Shown here piece after piece: positions 1 to 7,390 of a stretch of 12,591 nucleotides of DNA. This DNA comes from Porphyromonadaceae bacterium UBA7180 (GTDB taxonomy: Bacteria; Bacteroidota; Bacteroidia; Bacteroidales; Muribaculaceae): contig DKVK01000021.1 in NCBI GenBank assembly GCA_002491165.1, positions 1-12,591 on the forward strand, written 5' to 3'. Position 1 is the first letter of the stretch. Each line of letters opens with the position of its first letter. Position numbers and translations under genes: made by a program. Below the pieces are notes generated by a model. That model was not told the DNA's origin. It saw only the letters and a list, made by a program, of their open reading frames with translations, and ran no database searches.

Positions 1-60
1 GCCAAGTTTATGATATGTGAGATTAATACTTTCACTTATTATCGGTTTAATTTGAACACT

Positions 61-129
61 TATTTATAGCCGCTTGTGCGGCTTCAGGCGGAGGCAGGAA
101 TGCCTCTACGGGAGGCCTGCGCTCCATAT
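61..129 (-). repeat. Palindromic 3'-end element, copy A
   Basis: This lies immediately after the stop codon of the DUF4831 gene. Read on the minus strand it begins ATATGGAGCGCAGGCCT (129-113), a 17-mer found again exactly at 4148-4164. It then carries a hairpin with a 6-bp stem and 4-nt loop (91-106, GAGGCA/TGCCTC) and a second 6-bp hairpin (68-83, AGCCGC/GCGGCT). The second hairpin lies in a 19-mer (67-85) repeated with one difference at 10762-10780. A third possible stem (102-106 with 112-116) would exclude the first. No U-tract follows, so it is not a standard terminator. Positions 1-60 are A/T-rich with no gene that I can support. Confidence 0.7.
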
Positions 130-1236
130 TCATTTTCCGAAGTCGGCTACCTGGCCTATCTCGCTGACAGCGCCGGTGGCGGGGTCGAAGATGGCGTAGG
201 CGGGGTTCTTGCGGTCGGTGAAGAGCAACGGGTTGAGGCCGAAGACTATCCCGTATTGCGCCATGCGCATCTCCGAGTCGAAGAGGTTGCGGCCGCGGTA
301 GGAGAGGGTAACGCGCGCTGCGCCGGGAATGACGTAGCACACCGCATCCTTGGGGAGCACCTTGTCGGCGCCCGTCTTCTCATCTTTGGGGAGCCCGGGG
401 CGGTTGGTCACTTCCACCGATATATATAGTGGCTCGCCGGCATAGTCGTCGGCTTCCGTGAGGCCGTCGAAGTCGCTGACGCGGAGTAATACGGACCGTC
501 CCTCCTTGTCGGGGAGATAGGAGTAACTGCGCGTCAGTGTGAAGCTCTCCGTGTGGCCGAGGAATGCGTCCATGAGGGCTTTCTCCTGCGCGGCGAGCTC
601 GTCGAGGGTATGCTTCAGGGCGTTGCCGTCCGGGGGCATCTCGTCGGCCGTCCCCATGGTGAGTTCCTGGCGGCGTGTGCGCAGTTCCATGATGGCGTCG
701 GCCAGGAGCTGCGCCTGGCGCCCCGTGGACTGTGCCGAGAGGAAATCGGCCGTCACATATTTAAGGTAGGCGTCGGGGTCGAAGTCCGATTCCGGCATTA
801 CGGTGCGCGAGGTGACGAGCGGTTCCTGCTCCTGCTCCGGCAGCTCGGCGTTGACGGTGCGGAGCATACCGTCCCCGGCCACCGTGAGGAAGGTGTTCAT
901 CCCCGGCTTGAGCTGCATCAGGTATTTCACGGAAGTGTCGGCGATACCCTCGGGGGCGACGCTGACCTGCGTAATCTGCCACCCGGTGGTGTTGGCCGTC
1001 ACGGCATTGTCGGCGCCGATGCACTTCTTGGCGTATGAGGCGAACGGGCCTGCCACTGTGCGTGTGCAGCGTGCCTCTACGGTGATGCGCAGTTGCGTCA
1101 TGGGGAGAGTGTAGACCAGCCCGTATTCGTTGCTTTTCTCGCCGCGGAGCACCTGTGTGGCCTGCGCACGGGCTGCGGCGGGGAGGAGCAGAAGGAGCGT
1201 CGCCGTCACGGCGGTCAATAACGTCTTGCGTGTCAT
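130..1236 (-). CDS. Secreted DUF4831 family protein
   Basis: This 368-residue protein matches, from memory, the DUF4831 family of exported Bacteroidetes proteins, whose biochemical role is unknown. Residues 1-25 form a signal peptide: Thr-Arg-Lys start, a Leu-rich core, then an Ala-rich cleavage region ending ARAQA, with no lipobox Cys. The mature part starts with a beta-rich domain, followed by a charged helical stretch near residues 165-225 (repeated Leu, Glu, Arg and Gln), and a C-terminal beta-rich domain that ends at ADFGK. The length is in the family range and the frame is intact. It follows nnr after 7 bp on the same strand, so it is probably co-transcribed, although this pairing of a periplasmic or outer-membrane protein with a metabolite-repair enzyme gives no functional link. 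There is no clear ribosome-binding site, which is usual in this phylum. The family call is from recognition, not a profile search. Confidence 0.85.
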   Translation of the reverse strand: MTRKTLLTAVTATLLLLLPAAARAQATQVLRGEKSNEYGLVYTLPMTQLRITVEARCTRTVAGPFASYAKKCIGADNAVTANTTGWQITQVSVAPEGIADTSVKYLMQLKPGMNTFLTVAGDGMLRTVNAELPEQEQEPLVTSRTVMPESDFDPDAYLKYVTADFLSAQSTGRQAQLLADAIMELRTRRQELTMGTADEMPPDGNALKHTLDELAAQEKALMDAFLGHTESFTLTRSYSYLPDKEGRSVLLRVSDFDGLTEADDYAGEPLYISVEVTNRPGLPKDEKTGADKVLPKDAVCYVIPGAARVTLSYRGRNLFDSEMRMAQYGIVFGLNPLLFTDRKNPAYAIFDPATGAVSEIGQVADFGK

Positions 1237-1243
1237 ATAGGTG

Positions 1244-2767
1244 TCAGTTTTTTGAGGTCATTACTTTTCGGATGGCGCGTCCGAGGCGGTCCGAGATGTC
1301 GCCTGCCATCATGCCGAACTCGCCGAGTTCTTCGGCGGCGAGGTCGCCCGCCAGGCCGTGGATATATACCCCGATTGTGGCTGCCAGGTCGGGGCGGTAA
1401 CCCTGTGCCATGAAGGCCCCTATTACGCCTGCGAGGACGTCCCCGGCGCCCGCCGTGGCCATGCCGGGGTTGCCCGAGGAGTTGAAGTAGACGCGTCCCG
1501 TGGGACGCACGGTGGCCGTGTAATGCCCTTTCAGGACGATTACGATGTTGTATTGCCGCGCCACCTCTATGGCTTTCTTGAGGCGGTTTTCAGCCGTGTC
1601 GTGCTGCCCGAAGAGGCGGTCGAACTCCCCGGCGTGGGGCGTCATGACGGTCTGCGGCGGCAGGAGTTCCAGGAGGTGCGGCCGCGTCGAGATGCAGTTG
1701 AGCGCGTCGGCGTCGAGCACGAGCGGGCATTTAACGTTGGCAAGGAGACCTTCGAGGGCGTCGGCGGTGGTCTCCGAGGTGCCTATGCCGGGGCCGCAGA
1801 CCACGGCCTGATGGTCGTGGTTCAGCGTCATGTCTGAGATGAAACGTTCGTCGCGGTCCGGCTCGAACATAACTTCCGGGACGGCCGTCTGCACTATGGG
1901 CATACCGCAGCGCGCCGAGTGGACCGTTGCCAGCCCCGCTCCGCACCGTAGGGTGGAGCGCGAGGCCATGACGGCGGCTCCCGTCATCCCCATGCTCCCG
2001 GCGAAGAGCAGCACCGAGCCGTAGTCGCGCTTGCTGGAGAAGAGGGGGCGCTTGCGCAGCAGGGGGCGCACGTTGCGCGTGTCCACGAGCATGAAGTCGG
2101 CCGGCGCCTTGCGCATGGCCTCCTCGTCGAGGTCGAGGTCCAGGAGTTTCCACTCGCCGGTGCATATCTGGTTATCTTCGAGGAAGAAGGAGAGCCGCGG
2201 TGTCTGGAAGGCCAGGGTGAGGTTGGCGTGCACCACGTTGCGGCGCAGCACGTCGTCGTTCCACTCCCCGAAGAGGCCGGAGGGGATGTCGATGGAGATG
2301 ACGAAGGCGCCGCTCTCGTTGATCATGCGTGCCACGGAGATGAACCCTCCCTGCATGGGCTGGTTCAGGCCCGAGCCGAAGAGACCGTCGATGACCACGT
2401 CGTCCTTGCCGAGGTAGGGCGGGGTGAACTCGCGTGTAATCTCGGTGAAGTCCACGCCGTCGACGGTTATGAGGCGCTTGCGTTCCTCTTCGCAGTCGTG
2501 GCTTAGCTTTCCGCTGACGTTGAAGAGGAAGACCTCCACCTTGCGGTAACCCTGCTCGAGGAGCATACGGGCCACGGCCAGGGCGTCGCCGCCGTTGTTC
2601 CCCGGCCCGGCGATTACCACGATGCGCTTGCCTGGCAGGAAACGGGATATGATTTCGTAGCTGACGGCCGAAGCGGCGCGTTCCATGAGTTCTACCGAAC
2701 TGATTTCCTGCGCGCGGCACGTGGCCTTGTCAAGCTCGCGTAAGGTCGCTGAGTTGAATATTTTCAT
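1244..2767 (-). CDS. nnr: Bifunctional NAD(P)H-hydrate epimerase / ADP-dependent NAD(P)H-hydrate dehydratase
   Basis: This cytoplasmic metabolite-repair enzyme restores damaged NADH and NADPH. The N-terminal YjeF_N domain epimerises R and S hydrates, and the C-terminal ribokinase-like domain dehydrates the S form using ADP. In the 507-residue product the epimerase domain (about 1-215) shows AGPGNNGGDA at 53-62, FGSGL and SIDIPSGL. The dehydratase domain (about 230-507) shows LLFAGSMGMTGAA, CGPGIG, LDADALN, TPHAGEFDRL, and the GAGDVLAG signature at 440-447, whose Asp443 is the expected catalytic base. The length is close to the roughly 515 residues usual for the fused enzyme. The frame is open up to 2821, but the ATG at 2767 is chosen because family members start MKIFxxxxLRxLD, and the extra 18 codons run through the promoter region. 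It is first in a two-gene unit with the DUF4831 gene. Confidence 0.96.
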   Translation of the reverse strand: MKIFNSATLRELDKATCRAQEISSVELMERAASAVSYEIISRFLPGKRIVVIAGPGNNGGDALAVARMLLEQGYRKVEVFLFNVSGKLSHDCEEERKRLITVDGVDFTEITREFTPPYLGKDDVVIDGLFGSGLNQPMQGGFISVARMINESGAFVISIDIPSGLFGEWNDDVLRRNVVHANLTLAFQTPRLSFFLEDNQICTGEWKLLDLDLDEEAMRKAPADFMLVDTRNVRPLLRKRPLFSSKRDYGSVLLFAGSMGMTGAAVMASRSTLRCGAGLATVHSARCGMPIVQTAVPEVMFEPDRDERFISDMTLNHDHQAVVCGPGIGTSETTADALEGLLANVKCPLVLDADALNCISTRPHLLELLPPQTVMTPHAGEFDRLFGQHDTAENRLKKAIEVARQYNIVIVLKGHYTATVRPTGRVYFNSSGNPGMATAGAGDVLAGVIGAFMAQGYRPDLAATIGVYIHGLAGDLAAEELGEFGMMAGDISDRLGRAIRKVMTSKN

Positions 2768-2798
2768 CCTGATTTGCAGTGTCTGGGTTTTCAGAGTA

Positions 2799-2806
2799 CA
2801 AAAGTA
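2799..2806 (-). promoter_or_regulatory. Putative Bacteroidetes -7 box for nnr
   Basis: The minus strand reads TACTTTTG, a full match to the Bacteroidetes -7 consensus TAnnTTTG. It lies 31 bp before the nnr ATG, giving a leader of roughly 25 nt. Upstream there is only a T-rich run (around 2822-2828) where a TTTG -33 box would be expected, so the promoter may be weak. Confidence 0.5.
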
Positions 2807-2880
2807 AGAAAAAAACGGCAATAAAAAGGTGAATCTTTCCTAAAAAAACATGAAAGAGGTAAAATAAATGGCCGAAATGT

Positions 2881-2910
2881 TTTGCGGCTCAAAGAAATTC
2901 GTTAACTTTG
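2881..2910 (+). promoter_or_regulatory. Bacteroidetes-type promoter for fba
   Basis: TTTG at 2881-2884 (-33 box) and TAACTTTG at 2903-2910 (-7 box, TAnnTTTG) are separated by 18 nt, close to the usual spacing for the primary sigma factor of this phylum. Transcription would begin near 2917, leaving a leader of about 120 nt before the aldolase start. Confidence 0.7.
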
Positions 2911-2924
2911 CGAGTAATAAAGGG

Positions 2925-3024
2925 AGAGAACGGGAACCGTCCGCGGACATACGCCGTTTCTCTATGAGAAAAAAGCTACAGGATAAAAAACGTGCGGAGG
3001 GCGGATATAACCGGCGCCTCCCGC
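2925..3024 (+). other. Structured 5' leader of fba (two hairpins)
   Basis: Two stem-loops can be drawn in the presumed leader. The first pairs 2926-2933 (GAGAACGG) with 2954-2962 (CCGTTTCTC, one bulged T) and encloses a perfect 10-nt palindrome, GTCCGCGGAC, at 2939-2948. The second pairs 2994-3000 (GCGGAGG) with 3017-3024 (CCTCCCGC, one extra C), with GG/CC and GC/GC pairs inside. The second ends 16 nt before the ATG, so it could influence ribosome access. I recognise no known riboswitch class. Confidence 0.45.
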
Positions 3025-3040
3025 TATAAAAGATTAAATT

Positions 3041-4042
3041 ATGACAGACTACAAACAGTTAGGCTTGGTAAACACACGTGAAATGTTCGCCAAGGCAGTA
3101 CATGGCGGTTACGCCATCCCCGCGTTCAACTTTAACAATATGGAGCAGCTGCAGGCCATTATCAAGGCAGCCGCCGATACCAAGAGCCCCGTCATCCTCC
3201 AGGTGTCGAAGGGCGCGCGTAACTACGCCAACCCCATACTGCTCCGCTATATGGCACAGGGCGCGGTGGAATATGCCAAATCCCTGGGCTGGGAACATCC
3301 CCAGATCTGCCTGCACCTCGACCACGGCGATACTTTCGAGCTCTGCAAGGACTGTATCGACAACGGCTTCTCGTCGGTGATGATCGACGGCTCGGCGCTC
3401 CCCTTCGAGGAGAACGTGGCCCTCACCAAGAAGGTGGTTGACTACGCCCACAAGTTTGACGTTACGGTGGAAGGCGAACTCGGCGTCCTGGCCGGCGTCG
3501 AGGATGAGGTAAGCCACGAACACCACACTTATACCAACCCCGAAGAGGTGATACAGTTCGTCAAAGAGACCGGCTGCGACTCGCTGGCCATCTCCATCGG
3601 TACGTCGCACGGCGCCTACAAGTTCAAACCCGAACAGTGCCACCGCGACCCGGAGACCGGCCGCCTCGTTCCGCCGCCCCTGGCCTTCAACGTGCTCGAA
3701 GCCGTGGAGAAGAAACTCCCCGACTTCCCCATCGTGCTCCACGGCTCGTCGTCGGTGCCCCAGGAATATGTGGACACAATCAACGAATACGGCGGCAAGA
3801 TGCCGGACGCCATCGGTATTCCCGAAGAGGAGCTGCGCAAGGCCGCCCGCATGGACGTCTGCAAGATTAACATCGACTCAGACTCCCGCCTGGCAATGAC
3901 GGCGACCGTCCGCAAGGTGTTCCACGACAAACCCTCGGAGTTCGACCCGCGTAAATACCTCGGTCCGGCCCGCGACGAGATGGAACGTCTCTACAAGCAC
4001 AAGATCATAAACGTGCTCGGCAGCGAAGGCAAAGCCGAGTAA
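3041..4042 (+). CDS. fba: Class II fructose-1,6-bisphosphate aldolase
   Basis: This cytoplasmic zinc enzyme of glycolysis and gluconeogenesis reversibly splits fructose 1,6-bisphosphate into dihydroxyacetone phosphate and glyceraldehyde 3-phosphate. The 333-residue product is full length and has the class II signatures in order: AIPAFNFNN at 25-33, LHLDHGD at 91-97 (catalytic Asp94, zinc ligand His95), EGELGVLAG at 144-152, SIGTSHG at 185-191 (zinc ligand His190), VLHGSSS at 232-238 (zinc ligand His234), and KINIDSD at 275-281 for phosphate and substrate binding. Nothing catalytic is missing. The ATG at 3041 matches the family start and follows an A/T-rich stretch without a Shine-Dalgarno sequence. 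It is monocistronic, with its own promoter at 2881-2910 and an intrinsic terminator 25 bp after the stop codon. The neighbours on both sides point the other way. Confidence 0.97.
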   Translation: MTDYKQLGLVNTREMFAKAVHGGYAIPAFNFNNMEQLQAIIKAAADTKSPVILQVSKGARNYANPILLRYMAQGAVEYAKSLGWEHPQICLHLDHGDTFELCKDCIDNGFSSVMIDGSALPFEENVALTKKVVDYAHKFDVTVEGELGVLAGVEDEVSHEHHTYTNPEEVIQFVKETGCDSLAISIGTSHGAYKFKPEQCHRDPETGRLVPPPLAFNVLEAVEKKLPDFPIVLHGSSSVPQEYVDTINEYGGKMPDAIGIPEEELRKAARMDVCKINIDSDSRLAMTATVRKVFHDKPSEFDPRKYLGPARDEMERLYKHKIINVLGSEGKAE

Positions 4043-4066
4043 CCGACACACACGGATAACCCACAC

Positions 4067-4104
4067 AGAGGAGTGACAGCCGCCGGCCGCCGCTCCTCTT
4101 TTTT
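4067..4104 (+). terminator. Intrinsic terminator of fba
   Basis: GAGGAG at 4068-4073 pairs with CTCCTC at 4093-4098, enclosing a very GC-rich interior centred on CGGCCG. A run of six T follows (4099-4104). It begins 25 bp after the aldolase stop codon. Confidence 0.85.
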
Positions 4105-4147
4105 GCGCCCGGGAAGCGAGAGAAACCGGAGAAGCCCGCGTAAACTT

Positions 4148-4201
4148 ATATGGAGCGCAGGCCTGGAGGCCTGCGTAAAGCCCGCGCGTTAGCTTAGCTA
4201 A
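4148..4201 (+). repeat. Palindromic 3'-end element, copy C
   Basis: It starts with ATATGGAGCGCAGGCCT (4148-4164), the same 17-mer as copy A. It carries a perfect 8-bp hairpin (CGCAGGCC at 4156-4163, loop TGGA, GGCCTGCG at 4168-4175). Downstream, the AAGCCCGCG stretch vaguely matches the GAAGCCGCGC arm of copies A and B. It sits downstream of fba, after its terminator. Confidence 0.55.
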
Positions 4202-4228
4202 AATAGCCGTAGTAGCTATGTTAGCTAA
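4194..4228. repeat. 35-bp nearly perfect inverted repeat
   Basis: TTAGCTAA at 4194-4201 pairs with TTAGCTAA at 4221-4228, and ATAGC at 4203-4207 pairs with GCTAT at 4215-4219. The two stems are separated by one unpaired base on each side, with a 7-nt loop. Unlike the neighbouring hairpins it is A/T-rich, and it has no T-tract. It could be a protein-binding site or a folded RNA. Confidence 0.6.
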
Positions 4229-4280
4229 TCCTAATCTGCCTTTATCAGGCCTATAAACCTCACATCTCCCTCTCTCCTGA

Positions 4281-4324
4281 GAAGCAGGATTCCCGGGCTG
4301 CCTTGCGGCGGTCCGGGAATCTTC
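4281..4324. repeat. GC-rich inverted repeat
   Basis: GATTCCCGG at 4288-4296 pairs perfectly with CCGGGAATC at 4313-4321. Inside, GCC and GGC (4300-4309) can form an inner stem, and GAAG/CTTC outside can extend the base. No T-run follows on either strand. Confidence 0.6.
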
Positions 4325-4389
4325 ACTTACATTCCAATTCAATTTATGTCAAGAAGCGAGGATGAGTCTTAACGGTCGCTTCCGTGTGG

Positions 4390-4440
4390 CGGGGAGCGGT
4401 GGCTCCCCGTCTGGGTATAGGGGCAGGAAACGAGTTCCTG
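4390..4440. repeat. Pair of hairpins beyond the 3' end of the RCC1 gene
   Basis: CGGGGAGC at 4390-4397 pairs with GCTCCCCG at 4402-4409 across a GGTG loop (8 bp, perfect). CAGGAA at 4424-4429 pairs with TTCCTG at 4435-4440 across five bases. Two adjacent hairpins with GGAA/TTCC centres recall copies A and B, but the sequence is not clearly homologous. Confidence 0.55.
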
Positions 4441-4518
4441 TGGTCTGTCTCGGCACATCCCGTGTCAAGAGCCGTTGCTTGCTTGACTAACACTTTTGTT
4501 GTTTATGTTCTATGCCAA

Positions 4519-7311
4519 TTACTTGACAATCACTTTCTGCGAGTTGCGTCCGTCGCTGATGACGTATACACCGGCGGGGAGCGTCAGGGTGTTCTGTCCC
4601 GGGAGCAGGATGGCGCGTGTGCGGCCGCCCAGGTCGTAGACGGTGCGCAGGGCATTCAGGTCTACCGTCACGCTTTCGATGCCGTTGCCGGAGCCTACTA
4701 TATTATAGGCGTTCCAGAAGCTGTCGGCGGTGAAGGAGGCCACGAGGGTCTGCGGGACGGTTATCATGAGGTCTTTCTTGTTGCCCGATGCCGGGGTGGG
4801 CAGCGAGTTGGTCACGAAGTCGGGAGCCGCCGGGAGTGTGCATGCGCTCCAGTCGAGGTCGGTCATTGCGGAGCAGTTCTCGAAGGTGCCGCTCTTGAAG
4901 ACGAAGTCGCCGGGGAGGATGGCTTTCACCAGTGCCTCGCAGCCGTAGAAGGCGTCGGTGGTGGAGGTAAGGCCCGTGAGCGCCGTGAGGTCGATTTCGG
5001 GCAGGGAGGTGCAGTTCTGGAAGGCGCCGGAGATGTTCTCGAGGTTGGCGGCGTCGGCGGGGAAGAGCACCTGTGTCAGTGCGCAGCAGCCGAAGAACGT
5101 ACCCTTGGAGGCGATGCCGGTGCTTACGAAGAGCGACGTCGCTGGAGCGAACGTAGCCTGGGTCATGTCCACGAGTTCGAGGGTGGAGTTGCCAGCGGCG
5201 GGGAAGCCCACGTTGTTGCCCATGGCGGCGGTCAGCTTCTGGAAATCGGCAGTGGCCCATTCACCCTTGAGGATGAGTCGGCGTGCGTCGGCCAGGGATG
5301 CCGGTATCTTGTCGGCGGTCAGTTCGTAGACACCTGCCTCCGGCGTCACGGCCGTGACGTTGAGCTTGGACCAGATGGGGTCTGCGGCGAACGAGTCGTA
5401 GGCGGCTTCGGGCACCTTGAGGGTTATTTCGGCCAGCTCGGCGTCGCCCATTCCCTCGAATACTTCCATTTCGGGTGTTACGACGGGACATTCGGTGTCG
5501 GGATATGTGCTCCAGTCGATGGTTTCGAGCGCCGTGCAGGAGTTGAAGAGGTAGCGGCTCATCTTGAACTTGGCAGGGAGCGAGATGCTCACGAGGTCGG
5601 CACACTTGCCGAAGGCGTCTTCGGCTGCGGTGACTTCGCCCCATTTGCTCATGTCGGCGTGCGTTATCTTGGTGAGGTAGAAAGCGTCGGAGATGTTCTG
5701 AACGTCGGTGCATCCGGAGATGTCGATGTCTTCGAGGGAGGTACAGGTCATGAATGCTTCGCGGAGGCTCACGAGGCCGGAGCAGTCGGAGGGCATTATT
5801 ACCTGGCGCAGGGCCTTGCAGATCTTGAAGGCGCCTACGGTGGAGCCGCCGGCGGTGACGTAGAGAGAGGTTTCCGGGGCGAAGGTGACTGCCGACATGT
5901 CAATGACTTCGAGCGTGGAGTTGCCGGCGGGCGGGAATCCTACCGTGTTGCCCAGGGCGGTGGTTATCTTGGCGAAGTCGGCGGTTGTCCATTCGCCGGT
6001 GAGGATTATGCGTTTGGCGTCGGCGAGTTTCACCGGGACGTTCTGTGCATCGAAGGAGTAGACGCCCTCGCCGGCCTCGTAGTGTGTGGCCATGAGTATA
6101 GGTTTCGGCTCGAAGCCGAGCATTGCGTCGCTGACGTAGTTGCCCATCTGGCCGGCCATATTGATGCCCCATCCGTAGATTTTGCCGTCGTCGGCCAGGA
6201 CTGCGGAGTAGAGCTGGCCGCTGCTCAGTTCGGTGTAGGTGACGCCCTCGGGGAGGAGGACTTTAACCGGGGTATATGAGTAAGTTCCGGTAGTTGCATC
6301 GGTGGCTTTGTCGTCGCCGAGCGCTCCGGCGCGGTTGCTGCCCCAGGCATAGACGGCGGTGATGACGCCGCCGTCGCCTATGCCGACGGTGCGTGTGTTC
6401 TCGCAGCCGCTGACGGCCAGTGCCTTACCGGTGAGGGCCGTAATCTGTGTGGGCTGTATTACGCGCGGGTATTCGCCGTCCTCGTCGGCCGTGGAGTTGA
6501 GGCCGAGCAGGTTCTCGGTGTTGTCGCCCCATGTCCAGAGCGTGCCGTCTTTCTTGATGGCGTATGAGGCTTCGTTTACGGCGAAGATGATGTCCCAGTC
6601 GGTGTCGGTACTGAGTTGTACCGGCGTTTTAACTACGTAAGAACCCGATTTGGGGTCTTTGGCGTCCATGAGGCAGTCGTGGGTGTTCCATCCCCAGCCC
6701 CAGAGCGTGCCGTCCTCCTTGAGGGCGAGGACGTGCGTGGCGCCTATCGAGACGGTCTTCCAGTCCTTGTCGGTGCCGATCTGCTGCGGCACGGGAGCGG
6801 AATCCTTGAGTGTCCCGTCGCCGAGCAGGCCCGAGTTGCCGCGGCCCCACGCCCAGAGGGTGCCGTCGGTCTTGCGGGCTATGCCCACATATTCGTTGAA
6901 GTGTGCGGCGGCCACGAAGTCCCAGTCGCTGTCGGTGCCGATGCGGGTCAGCACGTTGTGTGTGGTGGCGCTGTCGTTGGCGCCCTGTACGCCGAACTCG
7001 TTGGTACCCACTGCCCAGAGAGCGCCGTCGTTATCTATAAAGAAGGCGTAGCCCTTGCCGCCGGCTATCGTTTTCCAGTTGTCGGCGGTGCCCATGCGCT
7101 GGGGTACGGACGTCTTTTCGGGTGTCTTGCTGTCGATGCCGAGCTGTCCCAATTCGTTCCAGCCCCAGGCCCATAGGGAGCCGTCGGTGTTTATGGCGTA
7201 GGTGGTGCCGTCACTGGCGGTCACCTCTTTCCACGTGGGAGATTGCGCCTGGAGCGTAGCCGCCGTGGCTGCGCAGAGACCGGCGCCGAGTAGTAGTCTG
7301 AGTTTTTTCAT
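4519..7311 (-). CDS. Exported RCC1-repeat / BspA-like LRR protein with T9SS-like C-terminal domain
   Basis: This is a 930-residue exported protein. Residues 1-23 are a signal peptide ending LQAQ. Residues 24-407 hold seven RCC1-type blades, each with a LWxWGxNxxGxLG-like core, from LWAWGWNELGQLG (about 46-58) to IYGWGINMAGQMG (about 378-390). Seven is the number of a closed RCC1 propeller. Residues 412-657 and 658 to about 865 are two copies of one module with shared blocks such as LILKGEWATADF, NVGFPAAGNSTLE and TFAPATSL. After each block come F-x-x-C-x-x-L steps typical of BspA-type leucine-rich repeats. Residues from about 880 to 930 (VYDLGGR, LPAGVYVI, KVIVK) look like a type A sorting domain for T9SS. 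It probably acts at the cell surface or outside, in binding or adhesion; no catalytic motif is seen. It lies 79 bp behind the 454-residue gene on the same strand with no terminator between, so co-transcription is likely. Confidence 0.88.
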   Translation of the reverse strand: MKKLRLLLGAGLCAATAATLQAQSPTWKEVTASDGTTYAINTDGSLWAWGWNELGQLGIDSKTPEKTSVPQRMGTADNWKTIAGGKGYAFFIDNDGALWAVGTNEFGVQGANDSATTHNVLTRIGTDSDWDFVAAAHFNEYVGIARKTDGTLWAWGRGNSGLLGDGTLKDSAPVPQQIGTDKDWKTVSIGATHVLALKEDGTLWGWGWNTHDCLMDAKDPKSGSYVVKTPVQLSTDTDWDIIFAVNEASYAIKKDGTLWTWGDNTENLLGLNSTADEDGEYPRVIQPTQITALTGKALAVSGCENTRTVGIGDGGVITAVYAWGSNRAGALGDDKATDATTGTYSYTPVKVLLPEGVTYTELSSGQLYSAVLADDGKIYGWGINMAGQMGNYVSDAMLGFEPKPILMATHYEAGEGVYSFDAQNVPVKLADAKRIILTGEWTTADFAKITTALGNTVGFPPAGNSTLEVIDMSAVTFAPETSLYVTAGGSTVGAFKICKALRQVIMPSDCSGLVSLREAFMTCTSLEDIDISGCTDVQNISDAFYLTKITHADMSKWGEVTAAEDAFGKCADLVSISLPAKFKMSRYLFNSCTALETIDWSTYPDTECPVVTPEMEVFEGMGDAELAEITLKVPEAAYDSFAADPIWSKLNVTAVTPEAGVYELTADKIPASLADARRLILKGEWATADFQKLTAAMGNNVGFPAAGNSTLELVDMTQATFAPATSLFVSTGIASKGTFFGCCALTQVLFPADAANLENISGAFQNCTSLPEIDLTALTGLTSTTDAFYGCEALVKAILPGDFVFKSGTFENCSAMTDLDWSACTLPAAPDFVTNSLPTPASGNKKDLMITVPQTLVASFTADSFWNAYNIVGSGNGIESVTVDLNALRTVYDLGGRTRAILLPGQNTLTLPAGVYVISDGRNSQKVIVK
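5170..6040 (-). repeat. Intragenic duplication within the RCC1/LRR gene
   Basis: The DNA of about 5170-5300 and 5910-6040 is clearly homologous (offset about 740 bp). Both encode the GNSTLE and GEW(T/A)TADF blocks. The copies have diverged at many synonymous and some replacement positions, so the duplication is not brand new. It underlies the two LRR-like modules of the protein. Confidence 0.75.
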
Positions 7312-7326
7312 AATTTATTTCTTTAG

Positions 7327-7356
7327 GGAAGAAGCGGCGTTCGCTGCCGCCCTTCC
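7327..7356 (-). other. Hairpin in the spacer before the RCC1 gene
   Basis: In the 79-bp spacer the minus strand can pair GGAAG with CTTCC around an inner GCGGC/GCCGC stem and 7-nt loop. No T-run follows, so it looks like a leader or processing structure rather than a terminator. A TAACTTAA sequence (7369-7362) resembles a weak -7 box, with two differences from TAnnTTTG. Confidence 0.35.
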
Positions 7357-7390
7357 GGATTTTAAGTTACTGTTTTTTCAGGGGTGCGTG

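Larger units (their letters stand above)
4105..4518. other. Gene-free convergent region rich in inverted repeats
   Basis: No credible coding region lies between the fba terminator and the stop codon of the 930-residue gene. Reading frames here are only extensions of shadows from the flanking genes. The stretch instead contains at least six separate inverted repeats, at 4156-4175, 4194-4228, 4288-4321, 4390-4409, 4424-4440 and 4464-4487. It also has a diverged direct repeat beginning AAGCCCGCG (at 4133 and 4178). None has a clean T-run on the minus strand, so I cannot point to a standard terminator for the 930-residue gene. A small structured RNA is possible but unproven. Confidence 0.6.

Noticed and set aside
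50..58. A TTTAATTTG stretch resembling a plus-strand -7 box
   Set aside because: It has one mismatch to TAnnTTTG in its first two bases and no gene follows on the plus strand.
2768..2821. Upstream 18-codon extension of nnr
   Set aside because: The extension (starting MPFFSYF) is not typical of the family and would place the likely -7 box inside the coding region. The ATG at 2767 gives the normal N-terminus.
3059..3742. A 227-codon frame antisense to fba
   Set aside because: The plus strand encodes a full-length aldolase with all catalytic residues; the antisense frame is a by-product.
4464..4487. GTCAAG/CTTGAC hairpin as a terminator for the RCC1 gene
   Set aside because: There is no T-run after it on the minus strand and the 12-nt loop is large. 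It is kept only as an inverted repeat.
4384..6279. A 631-codon open frame on the plus strand, antisense to the RCC1/LRR gene
   Set aside because: It lies opposite a clear gene with signal peptide and repeats. The product is rich in Gly, Val and Glu in a way expected from the complement of GC-rich codons, has no recognisable domain, and its first part runs through the hairpin region.
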